Counted from the stretch's first letter, positions 1 to 11,846 are shown. The stretch is DNA of 64,000 nt from Gentiana macrophylla (GCA_026214975.1 CM047806.1:55755947-55819946); one strand, 5' to 3'. Notes: a model not told the origin generated them from the sequence alone. Made by a program: numbers and translations.

Positions 1-815
1 TAAACATATTTTCTTTTACTTTTTACTTATAGTATTTGCATATAAACGATGAATAAAGGCTAAGCGATTTGAACAAGCGTGTGAAGCCAATCTCTGCAAC
101 AACTTGATTTCGATTCTTGGATGCTTTGTGAGTTTTAATTAAAGTTTGTTTCTTTATTATGTGTTTATTTGTTATGCAATTTATATCGAGAGATGGTTGC
201 TTTGTGATGTTTAACGTTTGATGAAAATCGTTGTTAGACTTAGATCACCGTAGTAAAGATTAGATTTTTAACCTAAAAATAACGAGAGTTGCTAGGTTAA
301 ATTTCTAGGTTACTAGATTGAGAAATCTTACACATTTGTTATGAAAGCGTTAATTTTAAAGATCAAGAGATGAAAGATTAATAGGCGAATTATCTACGAG
401 AGTAGGAATTCATACCTTTGATAGGTGAACCACATCTTTATTAAATCTTCACTAAACGATCTAGGGTAGAAATTGAGAGTTGCGAGATAGGTGGATCATT
501 GCTTGTTCCTCGTTAACTTAATTGAAAGAATCATTGTGCCTTGTTCTTCGTTGCTAGCTTAGAATTTTATTTTCGTTTTAGTTTATAGAATAGAATTAGT
601 TATTTTAGGTTCGTAATCATATTTCCTGGCTTTGGATTGACAACCCTCTGTCCAGTTTATTGTATTCGTTTTAGTTTTGTTTTGTGTTGTGTTTTTCGTG
701 ACAAATCTTTAGAAAGATTAATAAACTAGATAAACAACCTCGATTCATTGTGAGATCGACCCGGTATTAACCTCTATACTACGATCCCTGCACTTGGGGT
801 ATACCTTTTTATTTA
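1..815 (+). repeat. Remnant of a Ty3/Gypsy-type LTR (Athila/Tat style 3' part)
   Basis: No coding sequence is seen. Phrases such as AACGAGAGTTGCT and GAGAAATCTTACAC recur in modified form in the solo LTR at 33.1-34.5 kb. The stretch ends with a GATCGACCC...CTATACTACGATCC...GCACTTGG string, which is the style of the 3' end of plant Athila/Tat LTRs. The left boundary lies outside the window. No primer site or target-site duplication is recognisable, so the right end is approximate. Confidence 0.5.
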
Positions 816-1009
816 TAAATTTATTACTTGTTTATTTTCCATTGATAAAATCCGTGACAAGCATCCATGATGTAAAGCTCACATCTTCACTACCACGCCA
901 ACACGTTTATTGTGATGATGCTCTACGAAAATATTTAAAACCAATAGTTCCGCCGGAATATATAAATTTAATTATTAGGAAATTAAATTACAATAAATAA
1001 TTTACATAA
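816..1009. other. AT-rich spacer without recognisable gene
   Basis: A short AT-rich interval. The only open frame is under 70 codons, matches no family I know, and runs across the end of the preceding LTR-like sequence. I see no feature here. Confidence 0.5.
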
Positions 1010-2772
1010 TTTCATATACCCGGAAAAAACGGGTTTACAACATATCTAACGGTAAACAAGTACTAACCTCAATCCATCTCGTCAACCAAGAACATTCAAC
1101 CACGCATATATATAATTTTTTTTATAAAATATGCAATTTCTATTCAATTCCACTCCTTATTAATTAATTATGCAATCAAGATTGCAAAATCGCTTTAACC
1201 TGGCTCCGATACCACATGCTGGATATACAAAAACCTGAATCCGGATCCGATCCATAATTGGATCGTCAGATCTGATTCACAGCACCGATCGAGACGCTCG
1301 ATCATGCACAGTGGAAGCTACGAATTAAATTCGAATGTGATTTTACCACGATTATAATTCACATAATTAATTAATTAACATAACTACGAGAAGGATGAAG
1401 ATTTACCCAATAGAAGAGGATGAGCAAACGACAATAGGGAGAAGCCGCAGTCTTCTAGATTGTATCTCCAAGCGACGACTGGTGGACGTCGATCCTCCTA
1501 ATAGAACCTCCTCGAATATGCTCAAGAAAACCCTAGTTTTTCTTCTCCTAATGGCTAGAACAAGAAGACTAAATTTTCTCTTCTTTTTAATTAAACGTGG
1601 CGCAATTTGTAATGTGATTTTGTGTTAGGAGAAACTCTCTTTATATAGGAAAATAACTAGTCAAGAGAGAGTTATCATTTTCACAATACAATTACCTATT
1701 TCCATAAGGAAAAGATATTTGCCATAAAATAAGAGATAATTCTCAAAAAACCAATCTCTTATTTTTTCCATTAACTATCTAATAAATAAAGAGAGTCAAC
1801 CCGGGAACCATGGACCTATAACCAGTAGCTACAATAATTTGAATAAAGTATTCATCGATAACATTTCTATTCAACTTACTAATTCCGGAATTACGCCACC
1901 ATAAATCTGAAACTGAATTCTATCGATTATAGATATAACTTATTCTCAGAAAGTCGAGTCAACAAGTGTCCATTGATATAATCATTACATACAGACTAAC
2001 CCTCCATAGACTACCCGTAACGAAGCGGGAATATTTCCGTAAACCTTTTTCATTACATCTTATACTTATTTACCATTAACCCACTAGTGATCAATTAGTT
2101 TAGAATCAATATGAACTCGGCCGATCGATCAGTTTCTAGGATCAACAAATAAGGGGATTGTCTTTCTACTTCCCGCAGGAAGGAATGAATTCCATAACTG
2201 TGAGACACACACTCCTCATTCATTCCAGAATAGTGCCAACGTGAAAGTGATTCGGACCACGCCTCTTAGCAATCCTTAACGAACACATCAAACTCTATCT
2301 TGAAATAAGTAGGCGTCTGCAATCACTTTAGGATTAACGTTAATCCATATATGATCATCTTGTGATTTAATAAGATTTCTCAATCACGGAATTATATGAG
2401 TAATGCAGATTAAATCGGTCCAGTCTTATATGACTACATCATATATAAATGCCCCACTTAGATAACCAATATCGAAGGTCCGGATAAGACGGTCACACCT
2501 TAAACTGTTTTGGGCGCATTAATGGTGGTTTAATCAATATACCCCATACTTTGATTAAGTTCACCATGGACTAATAGTTCAAGTGTATCACCATAAACTT
2601 AATCCTCACGTGTGACACACACTAAGTTATATGGATACATATGATACGACTTGGGGTTTTCAGTAGTGTATTACTTATGAGCACAAAGCAATTAATAAGA
2701 TGAGAATAAATCTGTCATTTATTAATTATAAAAATAATTACATAAATTGTCTTTCGGGCGCTACTTCAAACA
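1010..2772 (-). mobile_element. 5' end of an Angela-like Copia element: LTR, primer site and leader
   Basis: Read on the minus strand, the LTR runs from 2772 to 1217. It starts TGTTTGAAGTAGCGCCCG, resembling the Angela/BARE LTR start, has a TATA box (CCTATATAAAG) at 1639-1649, and ends TATCCAGCA. A primer-binding site and about 200 bp of leader follow, down to about 1010. The same leader words (GGTAAACAAGTACTAAC, ATCCATCTCGTCAAC) recur at 27.2 kb. The rest of the element is absent. The LTR is 1556 bp, normal for the Angela group. It abuts a forward-strand Copia fragment at 2773, so it probably inserted into that element. Confidence 0.75.
1201..1214 (-). promoter_or_regulatory. Primer-binding site (initiator tRNA-Met type)
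   Basis: The minus strand reads TGGTATCGGAGCCA, one base from the usual plant Copia primer site TGGTATCAGAGCCA. It starts two bases after the LTR end, which fixes the orientation of the element. Confidence 0.8.
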
Positions 2773-3738
2773 CTTAAAGACCTGCTGCACAAGGCATTCA
2801 CCATTAAAGACTTGGGAGAGCTCAAGTATTTTTTAGGTTTTGAGGCTGCAAGATCAAAACAAGGAATAGTCATGAATCAGAGAAAGTACTCTTTTGATTT
2901 ATTAACCGAGTTTAGTTATTTAGGGGCAAAACCATCCAATGTGCCAATATATCCTACCATAACTCTTGAGAAGGAAGACTCACCACCACTTGCCAACAAA
3001 ACATACTATAGAAGTCTAGTAGGTAAACTCATTTATCTAGGAAACACCAGACCAGACATAACATATGCCATACAACAGTTAAGTCAGTTTTTGGACCAAC
3101 CTATAGAAAAACATCTTGTAGCAGCTCATAAACTACTAAGGTATTTGAAAAAATCTCTTGGACAAGGCATCATGTTCCCAGCTACAGGATCACCAGTTTT
3201 GAAAGCTTTTTCAGATTCTGATTGGGGCAGATGTCAGATTACAAGAAGATCTGTCACATGATATGTCCTTTTCTTGGGAGATGCTCTAATTTCATGGAAA
3301 TGCAAGAAGCAAAAAATGGTTAGTAGAAGCTCTTCAGAGGTAGAATATCGAGCTATGGCAGTTACTGCTTGTGAGATACAATGGTTGTTATACCTCTTAG
3401 CAGATTTTCAGATTACACATTCATAGGTTGTTCCTTTATTTTGTGACAACAAGAGTGCTATGCACATAGTGGAAAATCCAGTTTTCCATGAACATACAAA
3501 GGACATAGAGATTGATTGTCATTTTGTAAGGGAGAAATATCAAGCCAGAGTTTTGAAACCTATTCCAGTAAAGACTGTGGACAATTTAGCTGATATCTTG
3601 ACTAAACCTGTGGATAGGGATACTTTATACAGATTACTACCCAAATTCCCTATCAAGAACATGTATTCAGATCATGACAAAGAGACACAAGATGAGAGTT
3701 TGATTGCAAGCTGCATTGGATCCTCCATTCCAGCTTGA
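2773..3738 (+). pseudogene. Copia reverse transcriptase C-terminus and RNase H
   Basis: This is the 3' end of a Copia polyprotein. The 5' part, including the catalytic RT motif, is missing where the Angela-like LTR begins. Recognisable blocks in order are KDLGELKYFLGFE (late RT), the SLVGKLIYL and RPDITYAIQQLSQF connection region, RNase H strands FSDSDWGRC and [20 protein letters not shown], and the terminal LADILTKP. In-frame stops occur near 3259 and 3424. The family function is reverse transcription and RNA removal in a virus-like particle. This copy is dead. Its own 3' LTR follows directly. Confidence 0.85.
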
Positions 3739-3743
3739 GGGGG
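3735..3743 (+). promoter_or_regulatory. Polypurine tract
   Basis: TTGAGGGGG lies directly before the LTR start TGTTGAAAC, the usual site where plus-strand DNA synthesis is primed in Copia elements. Confidence 0.75.
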
Positions 3744-4091
3744 TGTTGAAACTATAAGAGACACAAGATGAGAGTTTGATTGCTCTTATGGACAATATGT
3801 CGAACACTCAACTTGGAGATATCAGTTAGGTAGTTAGAAGTCGGTTACACAGCGGTTATTATCTAGCTAAGTATATATACGTCTAGTATGTTAAGTAGGA
3901 AGTTGAGAAAACAAAATTCTGATTTTTATCAATGCTAATTCGATCAAAATACTCTAAAGAAGTTTTTCCCGCCTAAATGCTAGTTTGAAAATCTTCAATG
4001 GTGTTCATCAATTCTTGATCTTAATTTCATCTCGATTTGGTCCAATTGTGTTTGTTAGTTTGTTTAGAGTGATCTTTCACTGATTTTAACA
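3744..4091 (+). repeat. 3' LTR of the forward Copia fragment
   Basis: The start TGTTGAAAC is fixed by the adjacent polypurine tract. The chosen end, GATTTTAACA at 4091, gives matching TGTT...AACA termini and 348 bp. A TATA-like TATATATA lies near 3870. The 5' partner is not in the window, so the right end is inferred from the terminal dinucleotides only. Confidence 0.6.
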
Positions 4092-4333
4092 TATACTTAG
4101 TGAATTTGAAGCAAAAACTTGTTATATTTATCCGGCTGACAATTAACATGCTACACAGTAGATACATGGCATCATGAATTAAGAATGATCATTATCTTCA
4201 AAAGAATCAATAACAAATGATAATGTATCAAGCAAATAAACCCGCAATTTCAAAATAGAATCAAGATACTTAAAAAATTATTTTCTAATAAATATTATTT
4301 AGTGTATTTATCATTAATGTATTAATAATAAAT
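4092..4333. other. AT-rich spacer, possibly Helitron body
   Basis: No gene is seen. The last nine bases (ATAATAAAT, 4325-4333) form the left target-site duplication of the next element. With 5644-5672 and 11499-11580 it may belong to the Helitron whose 3' end lies at 11580. Confidence 0.4.
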
Positions 4334-5643
4334 GGGGGCCTTTATTCGCACCACAACAAACTTACCGCTGCACCACTTTATATTTTACACCACACCTAAA
4401 AAATAAAACCTACCTTTGCACCACATTGATTTTCATACAAAAAAAATCTTTATTTACACCACATTATCTACCTTCATACCACACTTTTAAACTATTTCCA
4501 CACCAATTTTTTTAATTATAAATTAGTCCCTCAATTTTAATCTACTTTATATCCCACACCCCTACCTACACACCCTATTATTTCATCCATCTCTTATTCA
4601 CCTCCAACATCACCACCCATTTCCACCACCACCCATTTCCACCATTTTCCGGCGACCCCGTTTTGCCGGTAACCACTACCATTCTACTCATCTTCTCTTC
4701 CTCTCTTCCTTCCCTTCAACCATGACTTCCAAAATATTTACATCCCCACCCAAAAATAAACCCCTCCTTGCCGCCCTTCCACCTCGAAAGCCATGACCGC
4801 CGGCGGCTTTTCAGCTCCGATAGAGGTCCTTTTCAAGCACCCACCACCGGAAACCTAGCCCATGTTGAACCCGCCTCTCATAACATCCAGTCCGTCCCTC
4901 CCCCTACCAAACCACTCACCCCTACCGTTCCAATGATGGAATCCGGCCGTCCAGACTTATACTATGGCCAATTCCGGCCAAACTGGCCACTTTCAACATG
5001 CGCCCCCATTGATTCCGATGACCCCTTCAACATTATTTTTGGTCCTCCCATCTCCACCTACAATGGCGGAATCTGACCAGCCTTCTTCTTTAGCCGATTC
5101 CGGTCAAACCGGGCCACCCTCAACCAACACCTCCATTAATTCCGATGACCCATTCGCCATAGTTTTGGTCCTCTCTTCTCCACATCATAAAAAATGAAAG
5201 CAAATATATTGTTATTATTTTGGCATTGACGGATGGGATAGGACCCGTTACGTTGGAGAGATGGTTGAAATCTATCATTTGGAGAAATGAAAGGTTTCTA
5301 ATGGCAGCTGGGATTTAGCCGGAATGTCACCGGAGAATATGGTTTTGACTTTTGATGAAGATGAAAAAATGAAGAAAGATGAAGATGATGATATAATGGG
5401 GGATTTGTGATTTTTGTGTGTTAATAAGGGATAGTTTTGTAGATTTTAAGTATTTAGGGGAGATATGACAATTTAATAGATTTGTAGTAGTAAAAAGTGT
5501 TTGACAATATTGTTTTTTTTAATTTAAATTTTGATATTAAAATGTGGTTCAAATAATAGATGTGGTGTAAGAAATAGATTAAATGTTTTTGTATCTTAGT
5601 GTGGTGCAGCGGTAGGTTTGCTGTGGTGCGAATAAAGGCCCCC
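4334..5643. mobile_element. 1.3-kb terminal-inverted-repeat element, Mutator-like
   Basis: The left end GGGGGCCTTTATTCGCACCA is repeated inverted at the right end. The two arms stay alignable for about 44 bp with only a few mismatches. The flanks ATAATAAAT (4325-4333) and TTAATAAAT (5644-5652) form a 9-bp duplication with one mismatch, which favours a Mutator-type transposase. Subterminal zones carry many CACCAC / GTGGTG words, possible transposase-binding repeats. No transposase is encoded, so it is non-autonomous. The interior has a GC-rich segment unlike the AT-rich surroundings, as in Pack-MULE elements. Confidence 0.7.
4768..5197 (+). other. GC-rich, proline-rich segment carried inside the TIR element
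   Basis: An open frame from 4768 to 5076 gives about 102 residues rich in Pro and Ser. A second frame (4964-5197) overlaps it. The DNA is internally duplicated: one unit near 4965-5045 and another near 5095-5178 share words such as ATTCCGATGACCC and TTTTGGTCCTC, and both encode an SDDPF motif. I recognise no family. The composition contrasts with the AT-rich flanks, so a captured fragment of a host exon is possible. It could equally be non-coding sequence. Whether it is transcribed cannot be told from the sequence. Confidence 0.35.
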
Positions 5644-5672
5644 TTAATAAATACTTGATAAATATTTAATAT

Positions 5673-5870
5673 TGTTATGAAATAATATCATTGATGGATT
5701 ATCTATTATTCTGATTGATTTAAGTAGATTTGTGATTAATTCAGATTATTGTGTTCACATTGTAATCTCTACTATAAATACCCCCTTATATCATTGGAAT
5801 AATATACAAGCGTTTCTCCTTTCTCTTCATTACTTTGTTTCTGTTTCTTTCTTATATTAGTTTTATAACA
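5673..5870 (+). repeat. 5' LTR of the degenerate Copia element
   Basis: 198 bp, TGTT...AACA, with a TATA box CTATAAATA near 5780. Against the 3' LTR I count three substitutions and four single-base gaps. Confidence 0.85.
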
Positions 5871-8800
5871 CGTTATCGGCGAGTCTCTACCGATCTCACG
5901 CCTCTTATTCTTGATCACGCCTCCTATCAATTTACCAAAACTTACTCCTTATAACCTCGCACATCGGTGCTTCAAGGATGCCGAAATTCCATGATCCCAT
6001 CAATTCATAGCATCTTTGGAATGGTCGTATTATTTATGTGTAGGGACAAGATCCATGAGCATATGAAGGGAAGTTGTTTTATTTTTATTTTTATTTTATG
6101 TTGATATTCATTTGGGCTTCATAATAATTATTTATTTACTGATTTGTTTTTATCTTTTTCCCAGGAGCCAACCTGGAGAAATTACTATTTACGTTATTGA
6201 TGGTGATTTGGTGGTGGCTTGCCAAATTGAGATCTACAATGTGATAATAGAATTCACTCGATTTTTGCATGCCATGCTTCAAATGATTTACAATGCGTAT
6301 AAATGTATCTCGTCATTCGAATTCCCACATGCGATCTCGGTATGTTTTGATCCGATCCGGTATGCCCTTTCTACTCAATCTTTTAAACGTATTCTCATTA
6401 TATGGCCGCCGATCTATCGCTATGGTTTTATCGTATTCGATCCTCTTTATGATTTTTTTAACGATCCAATTTGTGAAACTAGATAATTATATAGGTTTGA
6501 ACAAATTGTCTCAATATCTTGAATCTAAGGCTTTTCGGTTAATCTATGTGGATAAACAAAATAAAATAAAATTAGGCAAACTATATTTGTTTTATGAGGA
6601 AATCAAATCATTGGCTTGTTTTTTTTTCAATTATTTTCCGTTGAAAAGAGCATGAATGTATAATATGATCTGTTTTTATTCTTATACTTATTTAACAAGT
6701 ATATGAAATCATTGAATAATTATAGCGGTGTTTTCGCTCATTTTTATATAGATTGGGTATATGGTTTTCTTTGAGAATTGTTTAAAAGCTTATTTACTCT
6801 AGATGCACGTCTTCCCCATATAATTGCACACCTAATCGCTTATGGCGGGTCAATTGACATTTTTTTGGCTTGATAAATTTTTATCATTCACATGACCTAG
6901 ATTTTTGAAAAAGAATCCAATAACATTATAATATATATATCTATCAATTTGATTTGAAGCCTTGAAGGCTAAAAGTGAGTATGAAATTCACATAAATAGA
7001 CATGTCAAAGAGTGACGAAGTGAATATGAAATTCACATAAATAAATGTCACACATGTCGAATACTCATGTTGACATGTCATTTAAAGAATGAACCGTGGA
7101 TCCGTATGAATTATGGATCCATATGAATCATGGAAATCAGATAAATTATGGATCCAAAAAATTGTGGATCCATTTGAAAGAAAAAGAGTATTTAACGGTG
7201 AAAGATCCGTATGAATTCTCAACCATCCGAAAGGTTCGAGATCCGTATTAATTATAGAACAATTTGAAAGAGGTTCACCACTCGAGAATATAATCAAATC
7301 ATTTTTATTAAATCACATTTGAAATTATGTGATGAAATCGAGGGAAGATATATTCTGGTCTTATCATATGTCCTGCCCTATCAACTGGTGCAGTCCATTC
7401 TGAAATGAATGCGACACAATGTTCCAGGTTGTTGGCGTGGTTGCTATACAGACCGTGGTTTTCCGAATGGAACCAATTAATTTCTCTCAACCTAATATGA
7501 CACCGAGGAAATTTCTACTGAGATGAGTTTTATTTATTTATACTACTTTCCGTTTATACTCTCTATTATTGTCTTATTCATTATGATATTTCCCCGATCA
7601 TATTTCTTATTTATAGTGAGAGAATTCCCAGAATTTTGTTTTAAGACAATGGCATAAGACGTTAATTTGAATGTGTTGACTGGTTTATGTTGACAAGGAC
7701 ATGCCGTATAGTTGCGGAGCTATCGTCCGCCCTCGATAAGAGGAAAATTGATTCAAAATATGCGAAACAAATTTCCAATCATTGTCTCGAATAAATGAGC
7801 CCATCAGTGACTCACATGAATCGTTGGTATTAAGCTTATTCTCAGATCTTATAAAAATAAAATAATAATAAGGGGGCAGAAGATTGATTAACATGAGTAT
7901 TTCTTTAACAAATATGTATGTTTCCTCGTTTTTTAGTGGATGATTTCTGCTCCATTTTAGTAAATGTAGATATATTTAGCTCAAATACTCATTGTCCAAG
8001 TTAGCGAGAATTTGTTAATCTATACATTTTGCTAATAGCCATGTGAAGGTTTACAATATGTTAAATTTGCATCACTTTTCTTCAAACTGAATAACTGATA
8101 TAGTTTTGATTAATATCCGGTATTAATATGAATGTGCATGTATGACTGGACTATATATTGGTCATTTATTTTGTAATCAATATCATTATTTCTTCAATCA
8201 TATGTAGGTTGTTATTCATTTATACTATGCCTTGTGATAATTATGATTTTGTGGAACAAATTATTGATCGAAAAAGAAAAATGGAAGCCATAAAAATGAT
8301 ATTCATTGATGAAGATGGTAATGGCAATATTTGTCTCATCGATAGTAAGTAAAACGCATGTTATATTGCGAAATAAAGAGAATATCTTAGAAGAAAATAT
8401 GGTAGAAACGTTGAATGTAAACGTGCAAGTGCTATATGAATACAATGCCTCGAAAGAGCCATTGATACAAAATCGTTTGAATTAAAGTACTGATCTCCCG
8501 TGTCTCAAGAAATTTTATCGAGTATTGGATATATTTGTGAAAATGGATATCATATTGAGACAGAGAAACTTGTTATAAATGACAAGACTTGTATATTCCT
8601 AGAAAGAGTGTGACCAATATTATATGCATAATTAATTTATGCAATGATATATGTGTCAGATTATATAAGATGCATCATGTTATACAAGTACAAGTCCATT
8701 CAATGATGTGGATGCGACCACACTAAAACCTAAGATGCATCAATCCGTTCCACGAAGCGAACGTGACAAAATAATATTATTCTGGAGATATCAGTTGTTG

Positions 8801-9629
8801 TGGTCATATCAAAATGAGACAATGGATGAATCGATATTGAAATATCAATCTCGAAGTGATTATTTAAATCCTTTGATTGAAAACATGAAAATGTTTGTTG
8901 ATACCCGCATAAGAGGATTTAATATTGAAAAATTGAATCCTTCACGGGTTATTGCAAATTTTCTATATATCGATTGTGAAAATTAAAAATGTTGTCCGAG
9001 AATACGGGAAGGAATGTCCATTAGTAATTATATCTCATGACAAACATTGACATATATGAACCATGAGTTCATATATTATTCATTGACATAAAACCCACAA
9101 AGGGTAGATTTTATGCACATTTTGCATAAATCGAATATTTTCCGAGAAAATGGAGAATATGAACCAAAAGTTCGATGTCTCACTCTAGTGATTTCTCGAC
9201 ATATGACGTAAAAATAATTTGAACGATTCTTGAAGAATCTAAAATCACATAGTGATATATTAAACGCATGAAGCGCAAAGAGAGATATTGCTTTCAAAAA
9301 TCTCATAGAATGAGATATTTAATTGAAACCACTATGTTTTATATGTGTAAATCGCATGAAGCGAATAAAAGAGCATCAATGTATAGCTCGGTGCAACATG
9401 TTCGATGAAGATCGATTCTCGGCATTAGGGGAGATAAAGAAAATCTCATGTTAGAATAAAAGAATGCCGAGAAATTTTAACAAGATAAACGATCTTCCAC
9501 GCATCGCTTTAATCGAATCATGAAAATAATCTTACTTGTAGTATTTAACAAGTAATATGCCGATGCCTATATTGAAATTAAATGAGTGATTATTTATAAA
9601 TGCACCAACAAGATGATTAAAGATATTTC
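5871..9629 (+). other. Decayed internal region (gag to integrase interval)
   Basis: This should hold gag, protease and integrase. I see no frame longer than about 124 codons and no clear catalytic motif. A string near 7420-7490 may be a ruined gag zinc knuckle. The frames at 6112-6486, 6293-6655 and 8708-8986 match no retroelement protein I can recognise and are probably chance. Near 7080-7290 the word ATGGATCCATATGAAT and close variants repeat several times, which looks like local slippage or tandem amplification. Confidence 0.45.
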
Positions 9630-10600
9630 TCTACGCCGTAAGCGTAGAAGACCGATCGGTGTTAAAGATAAAAATCCGCGGAAGAATGATCAATTTATTA
9701 TTGATATTCGATCCACTCATGAAAACTCTTAAAGAGATTCGTCTGCGAAGACGAAAACCCCAATAAATTAGCACGTGCATCAAATGATTAAATATTGGGG
9801 TTATGGAACAATCAATCCATACATTGATAAGGAATTGGTTTATACTAATATTGAATTAGCAATGAATTTTATGGGAGAAATTTATAATAAAATATCATAG
9901 TCGCTTATTTACATATTTGCCTCTTTAATTGCTATTATTATATCTCGGATCCAAGACAAAGTCATTCGCAGAGTGCCATAAACACTCGGACTAGGTAAAA
10001 ATGAAATAAGCAATTGAGGTTGAGTTTGAATTGGAAATATTTGTTTGTTAATGATCAAATATATTCTCCCATTATAGATAATATAATGTTCCGCTAACTA
10101 ATATATCTGGCAAGAACTTTATGTCATGACGGTATATTTACGGGTCGTTAGACATTAATATTGATATGAAAATCCTTGGTGGATTTCGAAATGAATTAAT
10201 ATGACAATCGCAACATGCATATGGTTAAGGTCGTTATCATTCATGTTGAATGTAGTATGACCAGCTTGAGTAGATTCCTATTGAGAAAGGAATATGTAAG
10301 TAATGCATGGTTAATGTCATAAATTTTAAGGAATTACGATGCATGATAGTGGAAATATATGCATGCAAATTTCGATTATATTACTTCCCCATTATTTAGC
10401 CGATTCACAGTTGATTGTGTTGCATGTGTTGCACAAGTTAGTAGTGGGAATGACGCTTATTAGCCCCTACATTCGACTATCCAATAAACTCTAAAGAGAG
10501 TGATATGCAAAAATACGCTCAAGTGACAATCTCATAGATTTGTTCACTAAGATTATTCCTACATCGGTTTTGGATAATAAGTGTTTATAATAATGGAATG
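9630..10600 (+). pseudogene. Scattered Copia pol remnants (pre-RT linker, RT, RNase H)
   Basis: From 9634 one frame reads RRKRRRPIGVKDKNPRKND, the basic linker found before reverse transcriptase in many plant Copia proteins. Near 10230-10310 the DNA is alignable by eye with the conserved SLYGLKQ region of RT but is frame-shifted. Near 10510-10570 a frame reads IRSSDNLIDLFTK, the C-terminal RNase H motif. The catalytic YVDD box is not seen. The order is correct for Copia pol, and spacing suggests many small deletions. Confidence 0.6.
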
Positions 10601-10679
10601 TGTACATTTGAAAGATTGTTGTCGTCAGGAAGAGCGACAACTTCAAAACTTTTGTGTGGATTTGGTCTTAAAACCAATG

Positions 10680-11260
10680 ATTGTACTCTTTTCCCTTTAA
10701 CCAAGTTTTTCCCAAAGGGTTTTCTTAGTTAAAGGTTTTTAATGAGACAGTCAGTGCAACACATAGAAACGCATATGACATGAACTATTTACCTTGTCTA
10801 GTTTTTTTCCCACTGGGTTTTTCTAGCAAAGTTAATAGTACATGACATATACGTTATGCAACTACGATCGAGACAATTAATTGAGACATTGTCTAGATGA
10901 GAATGGAAATTATTTAATTGCATGAAGACAATGCATCTTGCATATCTCAATTGAAGTGAGGCTATATTAATGGAGATTAACAAAACATATTTCACCCAAG
11001 TTATTCTTTACTCATGATTTGCAAAAGAATGAGGAGATTGATGTGCAAATGATCCGGTCAACCGATAATTATTTATCAAGACATTAAGGTCGATCGCAAC
11101 ATTTGAAAGACCATTGAAGAGCATTGGGATGCAAAGAATTGAAATATCGAAATTGACGCTTGGTTCAGGGGGGAGTAATCAACCGTATAAATATGTACTC
11201 TTTTTCCTTAACTAAGATTTTTTCCCACTGGTTTTCTCTTAGTAAGGTTTTAATGAGGCG
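10680..11260 (+). repeat. Three copies of a hairpin-forming 3'-UTR motif
   Basis: The phrase CTCTTTTTCC...AACTAAG...TTTTTCCCACTGGGTTTT...CTTAGTAAGGTTTTTAATGAG occurs near 10686-10752, partly near 10797-10835, and again near 11196-11262. Within each copy CTAAG/CTTAG and CCCA/TGGG can pair around a short loop. Similar sequence is common between RNase H and the 3' LTR of plant Copia elements. A triplicated arrangement is unusual. Confidence 0.55.
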
Positions 11261-11304
11261 ATATCATATCTCATTGTATGTTTAAATAATAGATATCCAG
11301 GGAG

Positions 11305-11498
11305 TGTTATGAAATAATATCATTGATGGATTATCTATTATTCCGATTGATTTAAGTAGATTTGTGATTAATTCGATTATTATGTTCACATTGAATCTCT
11401 ACTATAAATACCCCATTATATCATTGGATAATATACAAGCGTTTCTCCTTTCTCTTCATTACTTTGTTTCTGTTCTTTCTTATATTAGTTTTATAACA
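11305..11498 (+). repeat. 3' LTR of the degenerate Copia element
   Basis: 194 bp, bounded on the left by the purine tract CCAGGGAG and on the right by the target-site duplication AATAT. Confidence 0.85.
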
Positions 11499-11552
11499 AA
11501 TATCAAATTGTATTGTTAATTTTTTCAATTTTATAAACATCGTTTTACTAAA

Positions 11553-11579
11553 ACACGTGCAAAGCACGTGTATTTGCTA

Positions 11580-11580
<1 letters not shown>
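11553..11580 (+). mobile_element. Helitron 3' terminus (hairpin plus CTAG)
   Basis: ACACGTGC-AAA-GCACGTGT forms a perfect 8-bp stem with a three-base loop at 11553-11571. It is followed nine bases later by the end CTAG and then a T, the classic Helitron 3' end and T insertion target. The matching 5' TC end was not found. The Copia element at 5673-11498 is presumably inserted in this Helitron body. No Rep/helicase is visible, so it would be non-autonomous. Confidence 0.65.

Positions 11581-11581
<1 letters not shown>

Positions 11582-11630
<49 letters not shown>
11582..11630. repeat. (TA)n microsatellite
   Basis: About 48 bp of uninterrupted TA directly behind the Helitron end. Helitrons insert at A/T sites, so the target itself may have been this AT repeat. 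Confidence 0.9.
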
Positions 11631-11632
<2 letters not shown>

Positions 11633-11846
11633 ACACCACCAACTCATTAAAATTTTCATTTTATTACATTTGATTCCCTAAATGTGAAAGAATAATATTT
11701 AACCCCTAATTTAATCGACCCTAATTCCCTTGCTAATATATGCTCAACATTGCCAACATCTATTCACCATCTCCGGCAGTGGTGTTCTGCCACGGTCAGA
11801 CCCGTATCCATCCGTATTCATGGTTCTTTTGAACCGTTCTTAGGAT

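Larger units (their letters stand above)
5673..11498 (+). mobile_element. Complete but degenerate Copia element with near-identical short LTRs
   Basis: Direct repeats at 5673-5870 and 11305-11498 both begin TGTTATGAAATAATATC and end TTTTATAACA. The same five bases, AATAT, flank the element at 5668-5672 and 11499-11503. A purine tract CCAGGGAG precedes the 3' LTR. The 5.4-kb interior shows only scattered traces of Copia pol in correct order. The sequence after the 5' LTR (CGTTATCGGCGAG) does not match the usual initiator tRNA-Met primer site. The interior is far more decayed than the LTR pair suggests (see findings). Confidence 0.85.

Noticed and set aside
794..1000. 68-codon frame near the left edge
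   Set aside because: Overlaps the end of an LTR remnant and shows no motif.
5760..5790. TCTCTACTATAAATA as a Helitron 5' end
   Set aside because: The same string is in both LTR copies of the Copia element, where it contains the TATA box, so it belongs to the LTR.
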